Notes under the pieces: generated by a model
Seen by the model: the letters and a program-made list of their open reading frames with translations, nothing else
Database searches by the model: none
What the model was told of the DNA's origin: nothing
Assembly (NCBI GenBank): GCA_026415505.1
Contig: JAOAGY010000032.1
Coordinates: 358,159-422,158, forward strand
DNA: 64,000 nt
Source: Chlorobiota bacterium
GTDB lineage: Bacteria; Bacteroidota; Ignavibacteria; Kapaibacteriales; NICIL-2
Reading direction: 5' to 3'
Program-made: the position numbers and the translations under genes
Part shown: piece by piece, positions 8,280 to 16,531 of the stretch
Layout: the number at the start of each line of letters is the position of its first letter
Numbering within the stretch: the stretch's first letter is position 1

Positions 8280-9425
8280 TCACCCTTCGTCGGGGTAATA
8301 CTGCTCGAGGAATTGGTGTGACCATTGACGGAAGGTGCCGTCGAGTATTTTCTGGCGTGCTGTTCGGACCAGCCACCGGTAGAATGCCAGGTTCTGCCAT
8401 GTCGCCAATGTCAGTCCCAATATCTCGCCACTGACGAACAGATGCCGCAAGTAGCCGAGCGAGTGCGGTTCGACGCCGAGTTCTTCCCACGCTGGTTCGA
8501 TCGGCTCGTCGCTGTGCTTGAAGCGCTGGTTGCGAATGTTGATGCGACCGCGCGTGGTAAAGAGCGTGCCGTTGCGGGCGTTGCGTGTCGGCATAACACA
8601 GTCGAACATATCCACACCGAGTGCGATCGAGCGGAGAATGTTTTGCGGTGTGCCGACACCCATCAGGTAACGTGGTTTGTCGTGCGGAAGGAGATCGGTC
8701 GAGAAATCGGTGACTTCGTACATCGCCTCGGTCGGTTCGCCCACCGCCAAGCCGCCGATAGCAAAGCCGTCGAACGGTTCGGCGCACAATTCCTCGATGC
8801 AACGCTTCCGCAAGTCGCGGTGGATGCCGCCTTGGATGATCGCGAATAGCTGCTGCCGATGTTCGTAGATCAGCGGCAACTGCTCGTGCACGCGCAGGCA
8901 CTGGCGCTCCCAACGGATGCTGCGGAACATGGCTGCCTCCGCGTTGCGGCGCTCGGCTGGATAGCCGATGCATTCGTCGAACGCCATCATGATATCCGAC
9001 CCGATAGCACGCTGTGTCGCGATCACGCTGGCGGGCGTGAACAAGTGGCGCGAACCGTCGATGTGAGAGCGGAACTCGACGCCGTCGTCGAACACACGCC
9101 GGAGCGTGTCGAGCGAATACACCTGGAAGCCACCGCTATCGGTCAGTATCGCACCATCCCAGCGCATCATTCGATGCAAACCACCGAGCGATTGCAGGAC
9201 GTCGGTTCCCGGACGCAAATACAAGTGGTACGTATTCGCCAGCAGCATCGTGTATCCGAGCGATGCAGCGATACGATGGTCGAGCGCTTTGATGGCACCT
9301 TGCGTGGCAACCGGCATGAACACTGGTGTTTCGACGATACCGTGATCGGTGCGAAGGATGCCCGCTCGTGCTTTTGTCTGGGCATCGGTGGCGACGATCT
9401 CGAAGGTTTGTTCACGTGTTCGCAT
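8280..9425 (-). CDS. tgt: tRNA-guanine transglycosylase
   Basis: 381 aa. It exchanges guanine-34 for preQ1 in tRNAs with GUN anticodons. Recognisable parts are TDSGGFQVYSL (active-site Asp), IIQGGIHRDLR, GGLAVGEP and FDCVMPTRNARNG, which carries the second catalytic Asp. The usual C-terminal zinc site (CxCxxC plus His) is missing: after INIRNQRF the sequence has no cysteines before YLRHLFVSGEILG. I recall Bacteroidota Tgt proteins lacking these cysteines, so this may be a lineage variant rather than decay. The start overlaps the preceding vanZ-like gene by 14 nt. Confidence 0.95.
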   Translation of the reverse strand: MRTREQTFEIVATDAQTKARAGILRTDHGIVETPVFMPVATQGAIKALDHRIAASLGYTMLLANTYHLYLRPGTDVLQSLGGLHRMMRWDGAILTDSGGFQVYSLDTLRRVFDDGVEFRSHIDGSRHLFTPASVIATQRAIGSDIMMAFDECIGYPAERRNAEAAMFRSIRWERQCLRVHEQLPLIYEHRQQLFAIIQGGIHRDLRKRCIEELCAEPFDGFAIGGLAVGEPTEAMYEVTDFSTDLLPHDKPRYLMGVGTPQNILRSIALGVDMFDCVMPTRNARNGTLFTTRGRINIRNQRFKHSDEPIEPAWEELGVEPHSLGYLRHLFVSGEILGLTLATWQNLAFYRWLVRTARQKILDGTFRQWSHQFLEQYYPDEG

Positions 9426-9774
9426 TGTGGCGAGTCGAGACGGTCAGACCAACAGCAGCACCGACTGCATCGGCGCACCAATCGAAAAAATCGGCAGTGC
9501 GACCCGGCACAAACGATTGATGAACTTCGTCGCTGGCAGCGAACACGAGTGCGACTGCCAGAGCAACGATTGCACGCCGCCGCGGAGCAAGGGGAAACGT
9601 TCCGACAGCGAGCGCTACTACCCAGCCGTACACCGCATACGCAGTGGCGTGATAGAGTTTGTCGGCAAGTGGGAACGGCTGCGATACGACATCGGCTCTG
9701 CTCGAAGCGACGAAAAAAGCGATGCTCAATGCAATCGCAGGAATGCGGCACATCCACCGTTGCAGCGTCGTCAT
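9412..9774 (-). CDS. VanZ-like membrane protein
   Basis: 120 aa with about three to four hydrophobic segments. The VanZ-family signature is clear: LADKLYHATAYAVYGW in the middle and ASDEVHQSFVPGRTADFFDWCADAVGAAVG near the end, with conserved Asp, Glu, His and Gln in DEVHQ. The biochemical role of this family is not established outside low-level teicoplanin resistance of VanZ itself, so no resistance function is inferred. It overlaps nnrDE by 4 nt and tgt by 14 nt, indicating cotranslation. Confidence 0.85.
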   Translation of the reverse strand: MTTLQRWMCRIPAIALSIAFFVASSRADVVSQPFPLADKLYHATAYAVYGWVVALAVGTFPLAPRRRAIVALAVALVFAASDEVHQSFVPGRTADFFDWCADAVGAAVGLTVSTRHNANT

Positions 9775-11282
9775 TGCCTATCGAGCAAAGTGCAACCGAC
9801 CGTGCCGAGCGCTTCGATAAGATGCGACGCTCTCGTCGCCAACTCTCCGTGACGCTCGGCTGCGATGCGCCCCGCTTCTGCATGGAGCGCTACTCCCATC
9901 CACGCCGCATCGAACTGCGAATAGCCTTGTGCCCAGAGCGCAGCGATGATGCCAGCGAGCACATCGCCGGTGCCACCGGTTGCGAGCGCGGGATTGTACC
10001 ACGTCGCCCAATACGTCCGTTCGGAGTCGGCGATCTGCACAGGAAAATCCTTGAGCACGACCGTCGCAGCAGTTCGTTTCGCCAACTCCTGGGCATGCAA
10101 GTGCGCATCACGAGCGATCTCGGCTGTACGCACACCGAGTATTCGAGCAAGCTCTCCCCGATGCGGCGTGAGTGTTACTCCACGCAACATGCGATCGGTT
10201 CGCACAGAACGAAGCGCATCGGCATCGACAACCAGCGGCACTCGTCCACTGCACGCAGCTATGATTTCGCCGACAAGCTCGATCGTTTCAGGGTGATCGC
10301 CAATTCCCGGACCTACGACGACCGCAGTAGCCTTTTCCAAGCGTTGCGAAACGAGCTCCCACGCACCACGATCGAGTGCCGGTTTGTCGTACCGATGCGG
10401 CATCACCTCTGGGAATAGCGCCGCATGGACCGCAGGCGTGACGAGTTCGACCAACCCCGCACCAGCCGCGACGGCTGCGTTCGCACACAGTGCTGCTGCA
10501 CCGGGCATCGCTTCCGAACCGGCGACGACCACGACGCGACCGTAATCGAACTTCGTCGTGCGCGGCGATCGCCGGCGATAGGCAGCAGCAAGATCGCCGC
10601 GATCGAGCAACCACACCGCTGCATTCTCGGCGAGTACGGGATAAGGAATTCCGATCGGAGCGATTTCGATCTCTCCGCAGACATCTGGACCGTCGCCGAC
10701 GAACAATCCGGTTTTGAGCGCTCCCATCGTGATCGTCAACTCCGCTCGGAAGCACGGCTCCGAAGCCGCGCCGCTATCGGCATCGAGTCCGGTCGGAACA
10801 TCGAGCGCGATGCGATGAACCTGCTGCTCGTTAGCCCATCCGACGAGCGTCGCCATCGGCTCGCGTGGAGCGCCACGAGCACCGACACCGAGCAATGCAT
10901 CCACGATAAAATCCGTGTGCGCAGGAAGTGTGCTCGACTCAGAACGACCGTTCCATTCGACGACCTCGATGCCGAGCGCACACGCTGCACGATAATTGAC
11001 GGCAGCATCGTGGGTCATTCGATTGAGGTCGCCGCAGAAAACGATCGTCACGCTCACCGATTCGTGCAAGTGACGTGCAAGTGCGAAACCGTCGCCGCCG
11101 TTGTTTCCGTTGCCACAAAGGATCGTCACATGCGTTGTGCGATCGAGGGCGTAACGCGATCGGATGATCTCCGCTGCCGAGCGTGCTGCGTTTTCCATCA
11201 GCACGAGCGATGGAATGCCGTACTGCTCGATCGCAGTGCGATCGGCTCGGCGCATGGATTCTGGGTGCAGTACCGGCTTCAT
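9771..11282 (-). CDS. nnr: Bifunctional NAD(P)H-hydrate epimerase / ADP-dependent NAD(P)H-hydrate dehydratase
   Basis: 503 aa, a fusion that repairs hydrated NADH and NADPH. The N-terminal YjeF_N epimerase (about 1-215) has LMENAARSAAEI, GNGNNGGDGFALAR and the substrate-loop Asp region ALDVPTGLDADSG. The C-terminal ribokinase-like dehydratase (about 225-503) has VVVGPGIGDH, VDADALR, LTPHRGELARI and the nucleotide motif ATGGTGDVLAGIIAAL. The length is typical of the fused enzyme. It starts 6 nt after the FNR-like gene ends. A redox-cofactor repair enzyme next to an NAD(P)H-linked flavoprotein is sensible but may be coincidental. Confidence 0.95.
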   Translation of the reverse strand: MKPVLHPESMRRADRTAIEQYGIPSLVLMENAARSAAEIIRSRYALDRTTHVTILCGNGNNGGDGFALARHLHESVSVTIVFCGDLNRMTHDAAVNYRAACALGIEVVEWNGRSESSTLPAHTDFIVDALLGVGARGAPREPMATLVGWANEQQVHRIALDVPTGLDADSGAASEPCFRAELTITMGALKTGLFVGDGPDVCGEIEIAPIGIPYPVLAENAAVWLLDRGDLAAAYRRRSPRTTKFDYGRVVVVAGSEAMPGAAALCANAAVAAGAGLVELVTPAVHAALFPEVMPHRYDKPALDRGAWELVSQRLEKATAVVVGPGIGDHPETIELVGEIIAACSGRVPLVVDADALRSVRTDRMLRGVTLTPHRGELARILGVRTAEIARDAHLHAQELAKRTAATVVLKDFPVQIADSERTYWATWYNPALATGGTGDVLAGIIAALWAQGYSQFDAAWMGVALHAEAGRIAAERHGELATRASHLIEALGTVGCTLLDRQ

Positions 11283-11288
11283 CGCTGC

Positions 11289-11990
11289 TCACACGTGGAA
11301 CTGCTCGGTGAGGATGTGTGCTGGGGGCACGGCATGCTGCTTGAGCAGCGCACGCATATCGTCGAGCATTGGTTTGCCGCCACAGAGATAGAAGTAACTT
11401 GTCGCATCGAACGTGATGTCTGCCAGATGATCGGTGACGCGTCCGACACGTCCGTTCCATTCGTCGTCCGGTTGCGAAAGCGTAATGTCGTAGCGGAAGG
11501 TGTCGTGCTCGGCAGCAAGACGGTCGAACACATCCTTCCAGAAGATGTTTTCGCGGCGGCGCAATCCCCACAGCAAAAACGTCGTATGCCCATTCTGCCG
11601 ACAGAGCCACTCGGCAATCGGTCGAAGCGAAGCGATACCGGAACCCGTCGCGATAAGAACGTGGCGCACGGTTTTGTCTGTCTGCGGCACCAATCTTCCG
11701 AACGGCAAGACGACTTCAACGGGCGTACCCACAGGCGCTGTATCGAGAAATCTCGAAGCCAGTCCACCAGGAAGTCGCTCGATCAAAAGCTGAACGCGTC
11801 TGCCGCTTTCGTCGGGAAGATTGGTGATACTGTAGCTGCGACGTTGACCGTCGAGCACGATGTTGAGATATTGACCAGGCAGATACGACACTGCCTCGTC
11901 GAGTTGCAATGCAACTTCGAAGTACTTGCCGCCGACATCGGCATTGTGCCGTGATTCGATGCGAGCGAGGGTGTGAATCGGCTTTTGCAT
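11289..11990 (-). CDS. Ferredoxin/flavodoxin-NAD(P)+ reductase-like flavoprotein
   Basis: 233 aa, one FNR-type module without a ferredoxin domain. The FAD-binding half has PGQYLNIVLDGQRRSYSITNLP, where RxYS contacts the FAD phosphate. The NAD(P)-binding half has VLIATGSGIASLRPI and the C-terminal YLCGGKPMLDDMRALL. It ends at LTEQFHV, lacking the terminal aromatic stack typical of plant-type FNR. The electron partner is unknown. It is preceded by dedA with a 9-nt gap. Confidence 0.85.
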   Translation of the reverse strand: MQKPIHTLARIESRHNADVGGKYFEVALQLDEAVSYLPGQYLNIVLDGQRRSYSITNLPDESGRRVQLLIERLPGGLASRFLDTAPVGTPVEVVLPFGRLVPQTDKTVRHVLIATGSGIASLRPIAEWLCRQNGHTTFLLWGLRRRENIFWKDVFDRLAAEHDTFRYDITLSQPDDEWNGRVGRVTDHLADITFDATSYFYLCGGKPMLDDMRALLKQHAVPPAHILTEQFHV

Positions 11991-11999
11991 GTGATTTGC

Positions 12000-12671
12000 T
12001 CACGATGGAACACGAGAACCGAGCGCGCGACGACGCCCGCGAACGAGTTCGACGACCGCCGGTAGCGTCGAAATCACGATGATCGCAGCGATAACGAGCG
12101 TAAAGTTTTGCTTGACGATCGGAACGTTACCGAACCAGTAACCGAGCAACGTGAAACTGACGACCCACGCGACTGCACCGATGACGTTGAACGTCGCAAA
12201 CCGTCGGTAGGTCATCTCACCCAGCCCTGCGACGAACGGTGCGAACGTGCGAACGATCGGCACAAAACGCGCCAGCACGATGGTTTTTCCCCCGTGACGT
12301 TCGTAAAAAGCATGTGTCCGATCGAGATGCTCTTTTCTGATCCACCGTTGCCATCGTGGATGGGTCAAGATGAAACGACCGAACCGATCGCCGATCGTGT
12401 AATTGACCGCGTCACCGACGACTGCCGCAACGACGAGAGCACCGACGACAAGCTCCAATTCCAGCATCCCGAGCGCACAGAGCGAACCGACAGCAAAAAG
12501 CAGCGAATCACCCGGCAAGAACGGCGTTACGACGAGCCCTGTCTCGGCGAAGATGACGATGAACAAGACGACATACGCCCAACCGCCGCTCCATGCAACG
12601 ACATCGGCGATGTGGCGATCGAGATGCAGCAAAACGTCGAAGGCAGCAGTGAAAAAACTCATCGGTGACAT
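12000..12671 (-). CDS. DedA family membrane protein (SNARE-associated/VTT domain)
   Basis: 223 aa from the ATG giving MSPMSFFTAA. Another ATG three codons later is equally possible, and an in-frame ATG at 12719 would overlap murQ. DedA proteins are inner-membrane proteins implicated in lipid scrambling or undecaprenyl phosphate recycling. The family signature is strong: FLPGDSLLFAVG, VGDAVNYTIGDRFGRFIL, and RFVPIVRTFAPFVAGLGEM followed by a further membrane span. Four to five hydrophobic segments are visible. It lies 37 nt downstream of murQ. Confidence 0.92.
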   Translation of the reverse strand: MSPMSFFTAAFDVLLHLDRHIADVVAWSGGWAYVVLFIVIFAETGLVVTPFLPGDSLLFAVGSLCALGMLELELVVGALVVAAVVGDAVNYTIGDRFGRFILTHPRWQRWIRKEHLDRTHAFYERHGGKTIVLARFVPIVRTFAPFVAGLGEMTYRRFATFNVIGAVAWVVSFTLLGYWFGNVPIVKQNFTLVIAAIIVISTLPAVVELVRGRRRALGSRVPS

Positions 12672-12708
12672 CGAACGATGAAACTCGCTGGAGGCAAGAC
12701 GAACGTCG

Positions 12709-13641
12709 TTAGGTCGCATTATGAAGCTGGAGCGCACGACGGACGCTGCCACCGGCTCGATCGAGCAATGTTCGCGCCGTCGCTGCATCGCAAGCTGCCA
12801 TTCCCATGACGAGCGCGATCTTTACCTGACCATCTGCGCGTTCCAGCAACGACGATGCCGTATCGTAGTCACAGCCGACGATCCGCATCACGATACCTTT
12901 GGCACGTTCGCGAAGCTTGGCGCTGAGCGGCTGGACATCCACCATGATGTTGCCGTAGGTCTTCCCGATGCGAACCATGGATGCCGTCGAGAGCATGTTC
13001 AGCACGAGCTTCTGTGCAGTGCCCGATTTGAGTCGCGTCGAACCGGCGAGTATCTCCGGACCGACATTCGGCGCGATAATGCAGTCGGCTGCGACACCGA
13101 AGCGCTCGACTTGCTGACGATCGTTGGTCGTCACCAAAACGGCGAATGCACCTCGACGCTTGGCTTCGGCGAGTGCACCGAGCACGAACGGCGTCCGTCC
13201 CGATGCACTCAAACCACAAACCACATCGGCACTGGTTACGTGTTCGGCAGCAATTGCAGCAGCGCCGGCATCGGGATCGTCTTCGGCTCCCTCTTGCGCA
13301 GCGAATACCGCTTGCGGACCGCCGGCGATGATCGCACGAACCATCGTCGGCGGAACACCAAATGTCGGCGGACACTCGGACGCATCGAGGATACCGAGCC
13401 GACCGCTCGTCCCTGCGCCGACGTATATCAAGCGACCGCCACGGAGAAATGCTGTAGCAATCGCTTCGACAGCACGAGCGATGTTGGGTATTTCCTGACG
13501 AACAGCGACAGCAACGCGCTGATCTTCGTCGTTCATCAGCCGCAAAAAATCTTCGATCGCCAGCGAATCCATTGCAACCGAGGCGGGATTGAGTTGTTCG
13601 GTGCGCAGTCGCGATATCTCCTCGAACAGTGTGCGGCTCAC
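12709..13641 (-). CDS. murQ: N-acetylmuramic acid 6-phosphate etherase
   Basis: 310 aa from a GTG start whose codons overlap the mgtE stop as GTGA. A good Shine-Dalgarno sequence (GGAGGA) lies 9 nt upstream, which decides this start over the long in-frame extension. MurQ cleaves the lactyl ether of MurNAc-6-P in cell-wall recycling. It has the SIS-domain motif YVGAGTSGRLGILDASECPPTFG, the catalytic Glu region GAEDDPDAG, and LKSGTAQKLVLNMLST. The C-terminal UBA-like segment (KIALVMGMAACDAATARTLLD) is also typical. No MurNAc PTS or anmK is nearby. Confidence 0.96.
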   Translation of the reverse strand: MSRTLFEEISRLRTEQLNPASVAMDSLAIEDFLRLMNDEDQRVAVAVRQEIPNIARAVEAIATAFLRGGRLIYVGAGTSGRLGILDASECPPTFGVPPTMVRAIIAGGPQAVFAAQEGAEDDPDAGAAAIAAEHVTSADVVCGLSASGRTPFVLGALAEAKRRGAFAVLVTTNDRQQVERFGVAADCIIAPNVGPEILAGSTRLKSGTAQKLVLNMLSTASMVRIGKTYGNIMVDVQPLSAKLRERAKGIVMRIVGCDYDTASSLLERADGQVKIALVMGMAACDAATARTLLDRAGGSVRRALQLHNAT

Positions 13642-15017
13642 AGGAGCGTTCCTCCCAAAACGAGCATTGCCACGACAAAGTAGATGATGATTCCGCTGAC
13701 GTCGACGAGTGTCGCAATGAACGGTGCCGACGAGGTCGCCGGGTCGAATCCGAGACGATAGAGCGTCAGTGGCAGCATGGCGCCGATTGTCGTTCCCCAC
13801 AAAACGATACCGATCAATCCCAAACCGACCGTCAGCGCGATCAACAAATGATGCTCGCCATAAATCGGACCGAAAAGCAGTGTCCATGTCTCGATGCGGA
13901 GGAATCCCAATACACCGAGAATCGTACCCAACGCCAAGCCAGAAACGAGCTCTCGTCTCAGCACAAACCACCAGTCGGAAAATGAAATTTCTTGCAATGC
14001 CAACGCACGAGTGATAAGTGTTGCCGCTTGAGATCCGGAATTACCACCCGACGAAATCACCAGTGGCAAGAACAACACGAGCACAACCGCCCGTTCGATT
14101 TGCTTTTCGAAGAACGTCAGCGCAGTCGTCGTCAGCATTTCGCTGAGCATAAGAGCGGTCAGCCAACCTGCCCGCTTCTTGATGAGTACGCCGACCGGTG
14201 TGGCTCGATAGCTGATGTCGAGCGCTTCCATCCCACCGAGTTTTTGAATGTCCTCGGTCGCCTCTTGTTCTGCAACGTCGAAGACATCGTCGAATGTGAC
14301 AATCCCAACCAAGATGCCATTCGAATCGACGACCGGCAGAACCGACAAATCGAATTTCTCCATCATCCGAACGGCTGCTTCTTGATCGTCGAATGCAGAT
14401 AGCGACGGTGTTTCCTCCATCAAGTCACCGATCGTTGCTGTCGGCTCTGCCAAAATCAGCGAGCGCAGTCGAACAACGCCGAGCAAACGCCCACGGCGAT
14501 CGCAGACGTAAAGCCGATTGAGCGTTTCACTGTCGTGACCGTGCTGGCGGATGTATTCGAGAGCTTGTGCGACGGTCCACCCCGGCTCGATCGCCAGAAA
14601 ATCGGGCGTCATCAGACGTCCGACACTTTCCTCCGGATAGCCCAGCAGCCAGCGTGCCTCGCGGAGATCGTCGGGATCGAGTAGCGTCAGCAGGCGATTG
14701 GTGACGTGACCCGGCAATTCCGAAAGCAATGCCGTTCGATCGTCGGGCGGCAATGCCGACAGCAGTTGACGTGTTTCCGCATCAGTCAATTCACGGAGCA
14801 GATTGACCTGCTGATCCGGCTCCAAATACGCGAACACCTCGTGCGCTAAATCCTGCGGCAATGCTCGATAGAGCAAGACTCGCTCGTGTTTGTCCACGTT
14901 CAGCATGAGATCGGCGATCTCAGCAGGCGACCACGACGACAGTACCTCCCGTAGCAGCGACCACTCGCGCTGTTCGATCAGATCGTGAATTTCGGGCAGG
15001 AGCAATTCCTTGAGCAT
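13638..15017 (-). CDS. mgtE: Magnesium transporter MgtE
   Basis: 459 aa from the ATG giving MLKELLLPEI. The 37 upstream in-frame codons run into the promoter region. MgtE is a homodimeric Mg2+ channel gated by cytosolic magnesium. In order it has the N-terminal superhelical domain (about 5-125), two CBS domains (about 130-255, with LMTPDFLAIEPGWTVAQAL and LPVVDSNGILVGIVTFDDVFD), and a C-terminal membrane domain of five helices containing SSGGNSGSQAATLITRALAL and VDVSGIIIYFVVAM. It heads a nine-gene run down to ribBA. A candidate promoter is seen just upstream. Confidence 0.96.
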   Translation of the reverse strand: MLKELLLPEIHDLIEQREWSLLREVLSSWSPAEIADLMLNVDKHERVLLYRALPQDLAHEVFAYLEPDQQVNLLRELTDAETRQLLSALPPDDRTALLSELPGHVTNRLLTLLDPDDLREARWLLGYPEESVGRLMTPDFLAIEPGWTVAQALEYIRQHGHDSETLNRLYVCDRRGRLLGVVRLRSLILAEPTATIGDLMEETPSLSAFDDQEAAVRMMEKFDLSVLPVVDSNGILVGIVTFDDVFDVAEQEATEDIQKLGGMEALDISYRATPVGVLIKKRAGWLTALMLSEMLTTTALTFFEKQIERAVVLVLFLPLVISSGGNSGSQAATLITRALALQEISFSDWWFVLRRELVSGLALGTILGVLGFLRIETWTLLFGPIYGEHHLLIALTVGLGLIGIVLWGTTIGAMLPLTLYRLGFDPATSSAPFIATLVDVSGIIIYFVVAMLVLGGTLL

Positions 15018-15042
15018 GCGTCGCAGCGGAAAAAAGCCGTTG

Positions 15043-15050
15043 CAAAAATA
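15043..15050 (-). promoter_or_regulatory. Candidate -7 element for the mgtE operon
   Basis: The minus strand reads TATTTTTG, a full match to TAnnTTTG, 25 nt upstream of the mgtE ATG. No TTG is found at the expected -33 position. The same octamer serves rpsT on the opposite strand 43 bp away. Confidence 0.5.
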
Positions 15051-15070
15051 GCCAGACTGCACAGCTCGGT

Positions 15071-15101
15071 TTTGCATTCGCATGGGTGCATCGTATTTTT
15101 G
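15071..15101 (+). promoter_or_regulatory. Bacteroidota-type promoter of rpsT
   Basis: TTTG (15071-15074) is followed by a 19-nt spacer and TATTTTTG (15094-15101). This matches the Bacteroidota consensus of a -33 TTTG/TTG and a -7 TAnnTTTG. It lies 28 nt upstream of the rpsT ATG. It is the best promoter match in the window. Confidence 0.75.
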
Positions 15102-15129
15102 CAATCCGAAACGCACCATTGAAGTCACA

Positions 15130-15405
15130 ATGGCTCATCACAAATCGGCACTCAAGCGAATTCGCCAAGCGCGAAAACGCAATCAATACAACAAGCAGTG
15201 GAAATGGCTCATCAAGCAAGCAGTAAAGGCTGTGCGACGAGCCACCTCGTCAGAAGAAGCCGAAAAGCTTCTCCACGCTGCAGCAAAGGTCCTCGATCGC
15301 AGCGCTGCCCGTGGCGTCATCCACAAAAACACTGCAGCCAACAAGAAATCGGCGCTTGCGCGTTTCGTCAATAAGCACTTTGCGAATATTTCGACAGCGT
15401 CGTAA
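15130..15405 (+). CDS. rpsT: 30S ribosomal protein S20
   Basis: 91 aa starting MAHHKSALKRIRQ. The 16 in-frame codons upstream cross the promoter and are rejected. S20 binds 16S rRNA in the body of the small subunit. The protein is Lys/Arg-rich and helical with the family features HKSALKRIRQARKRNQYN near the start and GVIHKNTAANKKSALAR near the end. It is divergent from mgtE and is followed 6 nt after its stop by tRNA-Arg, so a single transcript probably carries both and ends at the hairpin at 15493. Confidence 0.97.
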   Translation: MAHHKSALKRIRQARKRNQYNKQWKWLIKQAVKAVRRATSSEEAEKLLHAAAKVLDRSAARGVIHKNTAANKKSALARFVNKHFANISTAS

Positions 15406-15411
15406 GTACGT

Positions 15412-15485
15412 GCACCCGTAGCTCAATTGGATAGAGCATCTGACTACGGATCAGAAGGTTTGGGGTTCGAATCCCTACGGGTGCG
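15412..15485 (+). tRNA. tRNA-Arg (anticodon ACG)
   Basis: A complete cloverleaf can be folded by hand. The acceptor stem GCACCCG pairs with CGGGTGC. The D-arm is GCTC/GAGC, the anticodon stem TCTGA/TCAGA with loop CTACGGA, and the T-arm TGGGG/CCCTA with loop TTCGAAT. The anticodon is ACG, whose A34 is normally deaminated to inosine by TadA to read CGU, CGC and CGA. The 3' CCA is not encoded, so the CCA-adding enzyme (gene at 61339-62832) would add it. Confidence 0.97.
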
Positions 15486-15492
15486 CGATGAC

Positions 15493-15539
15493 GAGCAGCC
15501 CTTACCGAAGCGAGAATTGGTAAGGGCTGCTCAATTTTT
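15493..15539 (+). terminator. Rho-independent terminator after rpsT/tRNA-Arg
   Basis: A perfect 14-bp inverted repeat, GAGCAGCCCTTACC and GGTAAGGGCTGCTC, encloses a 12-nt loop and is followed by AATTTTT. It lies 8 nt after the tRNA. The stop codon of the convergent minus-strand gene falls inside the right arm (15531-15533). On that strand no T-run follows the hairpin. Confidence 0.9.
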
Positions 15540-16499
15540 GGATGTCATCAATTGCTGGAGCTTGCGGCGAGCCAGAATCGCGGCATCACTGGAAGGAAAA
15601 CGCTCGATGAGAGCACGCAACAAGCTGCGTGCACGTTCAACCTCACCCTGCCTGTCGTAAATATCGGCGAGAAGATACATTGCGTCTGCTCGACGCGGAG
15701 ACTGTGTCGTTTGAAGCAATTTCCAGGAATCCTCTGCATCCTTGAGCGCTGAATTCAGTCGCCCTGCGAAATAATGTGACAGCGCGCGCCAATAGAGGTA
15801 TTCCCCTTTTTGGGGAGAACGGCGGTCAATGAGAGAGGTCAGTATTGCAACGGCTGAATCGAAGCGCTGGGCACGGATGGTAACCAGTGCGCTATCGAAT
15901 ACACGTTTCTCTTGAACATCAGTGGTCAGCGTAGCTTTCTTCTTCCGTTCTGGCGATGGGTCGTAGTGCTTGTCCTTCGTAGCAGTCTCTGTGGTGGTGG
16001 AACGTACAGGTGCTTTTTGCTTGGGTACGCGCTTTTTCGATGGGGAAACATCAGCTCGAGGCGGTGTTTCGATCGCTTGGTTATTGTCGGGTAGAATCAC
16101 TCCGCTACGATTTCTGCGCGATTGTTTGCTGATAGCACTGTCACGAGGCGGTGGTTCGGGTCCAGCGATGATACTGTCCGGACTTCCCACGGGGATTGAT
16201 GCTCGTTGTCGCTGCAAGGCTGATTCGACCGTGCGCCGCAGTGCTGCCATGTCACTTGCCAGTGTATCCAGTCGCGATTCGATGGCAGCTTGACGGCGAG
16301 CGATTTCATCCATATATGCGCGGAGAGGCAACAACCGTTGCCGCTCGCCAGTGGTGTCGGTGCGATCACCGGCGGGTTGTGGTTGCACCGATGCCGATGT
16401 TGTCGCACCTTTGCGCGGTGGAGATTGCAACGAACGACATCCGGTCCAACTCCACACGAGCAGGATCGTTATCGCGATCGGTACACTGAGACCAGCCAC
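15531..16499 (-). CDS. TPR-containing lipoprotein, YbgF/CpoB-like architecture
   Basis: 322 aa. The N-terminus is a hydrophobic signal ending WSWTGC, a plausible though non-canonical lipobox, so the protein is probably an outer-membrane lipoprotein. Residues about 55-100 form a heptad-rich coiled coil (MDEIARRQAAIESRLDTLAS). A long Pro/Ser/Lys-rich linker follows, and the C-terminal third (about 200-318) holds TPR-like helices such as AMYLLADIYDRQGEVERARSLL. Coiled coil plus TPR resembles YbgF/CpoB of the Tol-Pal system, but no tol/pal genes are adjacent, so the role is inferred only from architecture. Confidence 0.75.
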   Translation of the reverse strand: MAGLSVPIAITILLVWSWTGCRSLQSPPRKGATTSASVQPQPAGDRTDTTGERQRLLPLRAYMDEIARRQAAIESRLDTLASDMAALRRTVESALQRQRASIPVGSPDSIIAGPEPPPRDSAISKQSRRNRSGVILPDNNQAIETPPRADVSPSKKRVPKQKAPVRSTTTETATKDKHYDPSPERKKKATLTTDVQEKRVFDSALVTIRAQRFDSAVAILTSLIDRRSPQKGEYLYWRALSHYFAGRLNSALKDAEDSWKLLQTTQSPRRADAMYLLADIYDRQGEVERARSLLRALIERFPSSDAAILARRKLQQLMTSKN

Positions 16500-16531
16500 A
16501 CACTACCTCCATCGGGGAGGATGGTTGGATG

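Noticed and set aside
9412-9774. Glycopeptide-resistance determinant (VanZ)
   Set aside because: The protein is only VanZ-like and sits in a housekeeping operon without other van genes. Such proteins are common and usually not resistance factors.
10425-11954. 509-codon plus-strand open frame opposite nnr and the FNR-like gene
   Set aside because: Crosses two well-supported genes in antisense and shows no family features.
16500-16531. CCTCC/GGAGG inverted repeat before the TPR lipoprotein gene
   Set aside because: Very short stem, no T-run. The GGAGG on the minus strand may simply be part of the ribosome-binding region.
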